Of a DNA stretch of 8,705 nucleotides, positions 5,779 to 8,705 are shown one piece after another; position 1 is the first letter of the stretch, and the number at the start of each line of letters is the position of its first letter. The notes below the pieces were generated by a model. The model made no database searches. It was not told where the DNA came from and was given only the letters and a program-made list of their open reading frames with translations. Both the position numbers and the translations under genes were made by a program. Source of the stretch: Planctomycetota bacterium (GTDB lineage: Bacteria; Planctomycetota; MHYJ01; JACQXL01); the NCBI GenBank assembly GCA_016208805.1, contig JACQXL010000083.1, forward strand, positions 1 through 8,705, in the 5' to 3' direction.

Positions 5779-6258
5779 TTATTCCTCCTTGCGGGTTCGG
5801 CCTGCAGACGAGCGGACTTCACCGCCTGCAGGACTCTTATATTTAACTAAAAGTAATTGGTTCTGTCCATTTTTGAATGAATATTTCACCTCGTCCATTA
5901 TCTGGCGGATGAGGAAAATGCCGAGTCCTCGTTTTTTATGTTCCTTAATGCACTGCATAATATCGGGCGGTTTGATGGTGGACGGGTCAAAATCCTTGCC
6001 GCCATTAATGATTGATACCTGGAATTTCCGATTGGTTGATTCCACCGTAATATCTATGTAACCTGTTTTCTGCTGTTCGTAAGCATGTTCAATGACATTG
6101 CTGACCGCTTCATCCACTGCCAGAACGACCTTATTCTGGTCTGGGGTAGCCAGTTTAGAGCGGCCGCACATACTGGCGATAAACTCGCGCGCCAGTTTCA
6201 GGCGCTTGATGTCGCTATTCATTACCAGCCGTTCGGAGAAACTCTCGCTCATATTCAT
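5779..6258 (-). CDS. RsbW/SpoIIAB-like serine kinase (GHKL ATPase, anti-sigma-type)
   Basis: This 159-residue HATPase_c_2 protein would phosphorylate the neighbouring STAS protein and hold a target, classically a sigma factor, in an inactive complex. The N box is VDEAVSNVIEHAY (48-60) with E50 and N54. The G2 box is KRGLGIFLIRQIMDEVKY (109-126). The G1 box is atypical: INGGKDFDP (84-92) stands where DxGxGFDP is usual. The adenine-contacting Asp therefore becomes N85 and the second Gly becomes D89. A hydrophilic, charged tail follows (141-159). Two in-frame ATGs compete. The one at 6258 begins right after a purine run, while the one at 6252 is better spaced from AGAG, so the true protein may be two residues shorter. 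The gene is 8 nt downstream of the phosphatase gene and 1 nt upstream of the STAS gene. No sigma factor is adjacent, so its target is unknown. Confidence 0.87.
   Translation of the reverse strand: MNMSESFSERLVMNSDIKRLKLAREFIASMCGRSKLATPDQNKVVLAVDEAVSNVIEHAYEQQKTGYIDITVESTNRKFQVSIINGGKDFDPSTIKPPDIMQCIKEHKKRGLGIFLIRQIMDEVKYSFKNGQNQLLLVKYKSPAGGEVRSSAGRTRKEE
5782..5790 (-). promoter_or_regulatory. Ribosome binding site of the STAS gene inside the kinase gene
   Basis: AAGGAGGAA on the minus strand is a near-perfect Shine-Dalgarno sequence, spaced 4 nt from the ATG at 5777. It is embedded in the last codons of the RsbW-like gene (the K-E-E tail), so ribosomes ending the kinase can restart directly on the antagonist. 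Its strength suggests the STAS protein may be made in excess of the kinase. Confidence 0.8.
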
Positions 6259-6266
6259 CTCTCTGG

Positions 6267-8204
6267 TTATGTGCGTCTGATAGAAACAATTGTTATATCG
6301 TCATGTTGCGGGGCATTCCCCTTATAATCCTGTAATGCCTTCATCACCACATTTATGAACTGGCTGGATTCCTGCTTATCCGACTGCGTTGCAATGTTGT
6401 AAAACCGGGTAGCGCCGAATTCCTCTGTTTTGGCATTCATCGCCTCGGTCACGCCGTCCGTATAACTGACCAGCCGGTCCTGGGCGTTCAACTGAAGCGT
6501 CTGTTCCTGGACCAGTTTTTCAAACATCGGGCCTCTATCAAAACCTAAAGCCAGCCCGTTCGGATGAATCAGTTCATATTTACGCTGGGCGCTGCGCCAG
6601 ACCAATAACGGGTTATGGCCGGCGCTGGCCACCTTTATCGTTCCGGTCGGGATGTTCAGAATATAATACAACGCCGTAACGAACATCCCGCGCCGGACAT
6701 CACGGGCCAGAATCCGGTTGACCTTGGTCAGGATGTTGGCCGGCGAAAGGTTATGCTCGGATTCTATCCGCACCAGACTGCGGGTCATCGTCATAATCAT
6801 TGAGGCCGGTATCCCTTTGCCGGATATATCCGCCACAATTACGCCGAGATTATTATCGTCTATTTGAATCAGGTCGTAATAATCGCCGCTGACCTCGTAG
6901 CAGGGTTTGTAATGGGCGCTGATATCGTAACCGGCCAGGGCGGGGATTTCTTTGGGCAATAGATTATACTGGATTTCCCGGGCAATATTAAGTTCACGCT
7001 CCAGGGCCTTGGTTTCCACTTCTTTCTGGTGTGCGACTTTGAGACTCTTGGTCATTATATTAAAAGTCTTGGCCAGCACGCCGACTTCGTCGCTGGTCTT
7101 GACGGAACTCTGGTGGTCCAGGTCGCCGCCGCTGACTACCTGCATATCATACATCAAGTCCTTGACCGGCTTGGTGATATGTTTGGCCATTACAAATCCC
7201 ACGACACCGCCAATCATAACGGAAATTAAGGCCGGGAATAAGAATGCGATCAGGAGTTTATTCAGGACTTCGTCTATTTGCGTGGCAGAAAGAAATAATA
7301 TTACCTTGCCTTGAACCAGGCGGTCTTTATCGCGAATTTCCTTGGTGAACATCCGGGTGCGCACCATCCGGCTGGTCAGAGATTCAAAATATTTGCCTTC
7401 TTTGATATCAATATTCTCGTCGGTAATCAGCAAATCCCTGTAGTCGCGTAATGTAATTTGCCCGGCCTTGGTATTCATCCCGCACAGCGGAATTTCTTCT
7501 TTATCTCGTTTTTCCACGATGACCAGATTAAGAATTGTCGGTTCGGTTACCTGTCTTTTATCTCCTTCTGCTGATTTGATATCAAGTAACGAGAGGGGGT
7601 CAATACTGCCTTCTCCTCGCTGGGCAATTTCTTTCCAGTAACTCATATCCAGCGCCGAGAGCACCTTGACCAGCCGGATACCGGCCTTGTTTATCTCATA
7701 ATCCACCTCTTTCTGCACGGCTTGCTGGGCAAAGAAGACCAGAAGGCAAAGCGCGATGGCAACGATAAGCGCCGTAAAGATGGCATACTTGATGCTCAGG
7801 GAAAGGCCGGTGGGCCTGAGCCGCGACTCGTCCAGTTCTTCATCAACCGTGAATTTCTCCGACGCTCTTATCGGCATCTCGGCCTTGCTGAAGCGCGATT
7901 CGCTGACCGGTTCTTTGGCTTTGGGTTTCGGCGCGCTGGGGACGCCTTTGGATGCAGTTTGAGAAGTGGGTCTGGGTTGTTGCACGGCTACCCTTTTGGT
8001 TGCCGGGTTTCCGGCACCCGGCTGGCCAACGGGTGGTTTTAATGGCGGGGGAGTGGTAGTTCCTTTCGGCGGTAGATTTGGCCTTGCAGGTTGCGCCGGT
8101 TTTTGGGGTGGCGGTGGCGATACCGGTTTAACCACTCGGCTACCCGCGGCCGGTGCAGGCCTATTGATAGGATTAATCGGTCTGGGGGTTTTGTTTTCTT
8201 CCAT
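6267..8204 (-). CDS. Membrane sensor PP2C-type serine phosphatase (RsbU/SpoIIE-like) with HAMP domain
   Basis: The 645-residue protein is a probable inner-membrane sensor that dephosphorylates the STAS protein encoded two genes downstream. It starts with a low-complexity cytoplasmic region rich in Pro, Lys and Ala (about 1-100). A first membrane helix follows (139-159), then an extracytoplasmic region of about 155 residues with no recognised fold. A second helix spans about 317-339. Next come a HAMP linker (340-392), a short coiled coil (392-410) and a SpoIIE/PP2C domain (about 411-643). PP2C metal-ligand positions are present: D441 in SGDYYD, D459 in VADISGKG, D583 in YTDGVTEA, and D635/D636 in HDDITI. 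There is no cleavable signal peptide. No strong ribosome binding site precedes the ATG at 8204, though the frame fits only this start. pgpA ends 30 nt upstream on the same strand. The extracytoplasmic region presumably receives the signal, but its ligand is unknown. Confidence 0.9.
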   Translation of the reverse strand: MEENKTPRPINPINRPAPAAGSRVVKPVSPPPPQKPAQPARPNLPPKGTTTPPPLKPPVGQPGAGNPATKRVAVQQPRPTSQTASKGVPSAPKPKAKEPVSESRFSKAEMPIRASEKFTVDEELDESRLRPTGLSLSIKYAIFTALIVAIALCLLVFFAQQAVQKEVDYEINKAGIRLVKVLSALDMSYWKEIAQRGEGSIDPLSLLDIKSAEGDKRQVTEPTILNLVIVEKRDKEEIPLCGMNTKAGQITLRDYRDLLITDENIDIKEGKYFESLTSRMVRTRMFTKEIRDKDRLVQGKVILFLSATQIDEVLNKLLIAFLFPALISVMIGGVVGFVMAKHITKPVKDLMYDMQVVSGGDLDHQSSVKTSDEVGVLAKTFNIMTKSLKVAHQKEVETKALERELNIAREIQYNLLPKEIPALAGYDISAHYKPCYEVSGDYYDLIQIDDNNLGVIVADISGKGIPASMIMTMTRSLVRIESEHNLSPANILTKVNRILARDVRRGMFVTALYYILNIPTGTIKVASAGHNPLLVWRSAQRKYELIHPNGLALGFDRGPMFEKLVQEQTLQLNAQDRLVSYTDGVTEAMNAKTEEFGATRFYNIATQSDKQESSQFINVVMKALQDYKGNAPQHDDITIVSIRRT

Positions 8205-8234
8205 AAGTTATGGAATATCTTTACACGCTCACCT

Positions 8235-8705
8235 TCAGGAAGTCAAGATTTTTAGTCCGATTTGTAGCAGGATGTTGGCATAAATGCCGGCCAGAACATC
8301 ATCCCAGACGATACCGCCGCGCAGGTGTTCCAGTCGCCTGATTGGGAATGGTTTAACTACATCAAATAACCTGAAACACACAAAGGCGCCTAATAGCGTC
8401 AGCCAAACCAATTGATGTTTAGGCAGGAAACTAATCGTTACGAAGAAGCCGGCAAACTCGTCAATCACGAAGAACGCAGGGTCATCGGGCTTATTATGAC
8501 CGATTGACCGGGCATACCGTTTGGCCCAGGGCTCCAGCACAAAACTCAAGACCGTAAAGAAAACCGCCAGTCCGGCGATTATGACATCGGATGGCGGCTG
8601 CCCGGCGAAATGCCATATTACCAGATATACCAGAAGTGCCTGAATGGTGCCGGCTGTCCCGCGCAGAGGAAAGTTTAACGGTATGCCGCCGTTGACTGTC
8701 CACAA
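8235..8705 (-). CDS. pgpA: Phosphatidylglycerophosphatase A (5' end cut by window)
   Basis: PgpA dephosphorylates phosphatidylglycerophosphate to phosphatidylglycerol in the membrane. The visible 156 or so residues cover nearly the whole family. They include a GT-x-GT segment (16-20) near the N-terminus, DDPAFFVIDEFAG (74-86) with the conserved acidic pair D82/E83, FRLFDVVKPFPIR (111-123), and GIVWDDVLAGIYA (131-143). Hydrophobic segments at about 21-33, 41-57, 84-94 and 99-112 are consistent with membrane helices. The frame is open to the window edge. The TTG at 8705-8703 could be read as a start, but the real start is probably just outside. The protein is followed by the PP2C sensor gene after 30 nt, so the two may share a transcript. 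With pssA at the other end of the window, both CDP-diacylglycerol branches are represented. Confidence 0.88.
   Translation of the reverse strand: MWTVNGGIPLNFPLRGTAGTIQALLVYLVIWHFAGQPPSDVIIAGLAVFFTVLSFVLEPWAKRYARSIGHNKPDDPAFFVIDEFAGFFVTISFLPKHQLVWLTLLGAFVCFRLFDVVKPFPIRRLEHLRGGIVWDDVLAGIYANILLQIGLKILTS

Noticed and set aside
5778..5822. Upstream start for the STAS gene
   Set aside because: It lies inside the kinase gene, and the ATG at 5777 has a near-perfect ribosome binding site.
7722..8283. Plus-strand open frames, including a Gly-rich one, opposite the proline-rich end of the phosphatase gene
   Set aside because: A Gly-rich reading is the expected antisense of Pro codons, so it is not evidence of a gene.
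1..8705. tRNA, rRNA, CRISPR array, insertion sequence or attachment site
   Set aside because: No region has suitable structure, regular spaced repeats, transposase or integrase coding, or terminal inverted repeats. Nearly every base lies in a recognised gene.

Overview
The window is a dense stretch of bacterial chromosome with roughly balanced GC content. It holds eleven protein genes, almost no intergenic space, and no recognisable RNA gene, mobile element or CRISPR array. The two gene blocks converge. The plus-strand block (28-3676) reads pssA, folK, panC, ispE, spoVG. The minus-strand block (8705 down to 3667) reads pgpA (cut by the window edge), a membrane PP2C/RsbU-type phosphatase, an RsbW-like kinase, a STAS anti-anti-sigma protein, a DUF523/TudS-like protein and a LarA-family protein. 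The two blocks meet tail to tail, with the last 10 bases of spoVG and the LarA gene overlapping.

The plus-strand block is biosynthetic housekeeping: phosphatidylserine synthesis, a folate pterin kinase, pantothenate synthetase and the MEP-pathway isoprenoid kinase. The genes are packed with short gaps or overlaps (4 nt gap, 17 nt overlap, 10 nt overlap), so they are probably one transcript. SpoVG follows after a 47-nt gap with its own strong ribosome binding site. An ispE-to-spoVG neighbourhood is also known in Bacillus, where purR and yabJ lie between them. This SpoVG is unusual because a four-cysteine zinc-ribbon-like segment is inserted in the middle of the domain.

The minus-strand block is centred on a partner-switching signalling module. 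A two-pass membrane protein with an extracytoplasmic region, HAMP linker and SpoIIE/RsbU-type PP2C domain is followed 8 nt later by a GHKL anti-sigma-type kinase. One nucleotide after that comes a STAS antagonist with a candidate phosphoserine. By homology, the sensor phosphatase would dephosphorylate the STAS protein, which would then bind the kinase and free its unseen target. No sigma factor lies in the window, so the output is unknown. Downstream are a putative Fe-S desulfidase of the DUF523/TudS family and a protein carrying the full set of LarA nickel-pincer ligand positions, possibly in the same transcript.

The organism is bacterial and uses the MEP pathway. It has both PssA and PgpA, so phosphatidylserine/ethanolamine and phosphatidylglycerol branches are both likely. 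The gene set, with SpoVG and RsbU/W/V proteins outside an obvious Bacillus context and a proline-rich N-terminus on the phosphatase, would fit a Planctomycetota-like or other deep-branching environmental lineage. That placement is a low-confidence guess from protein style alone.
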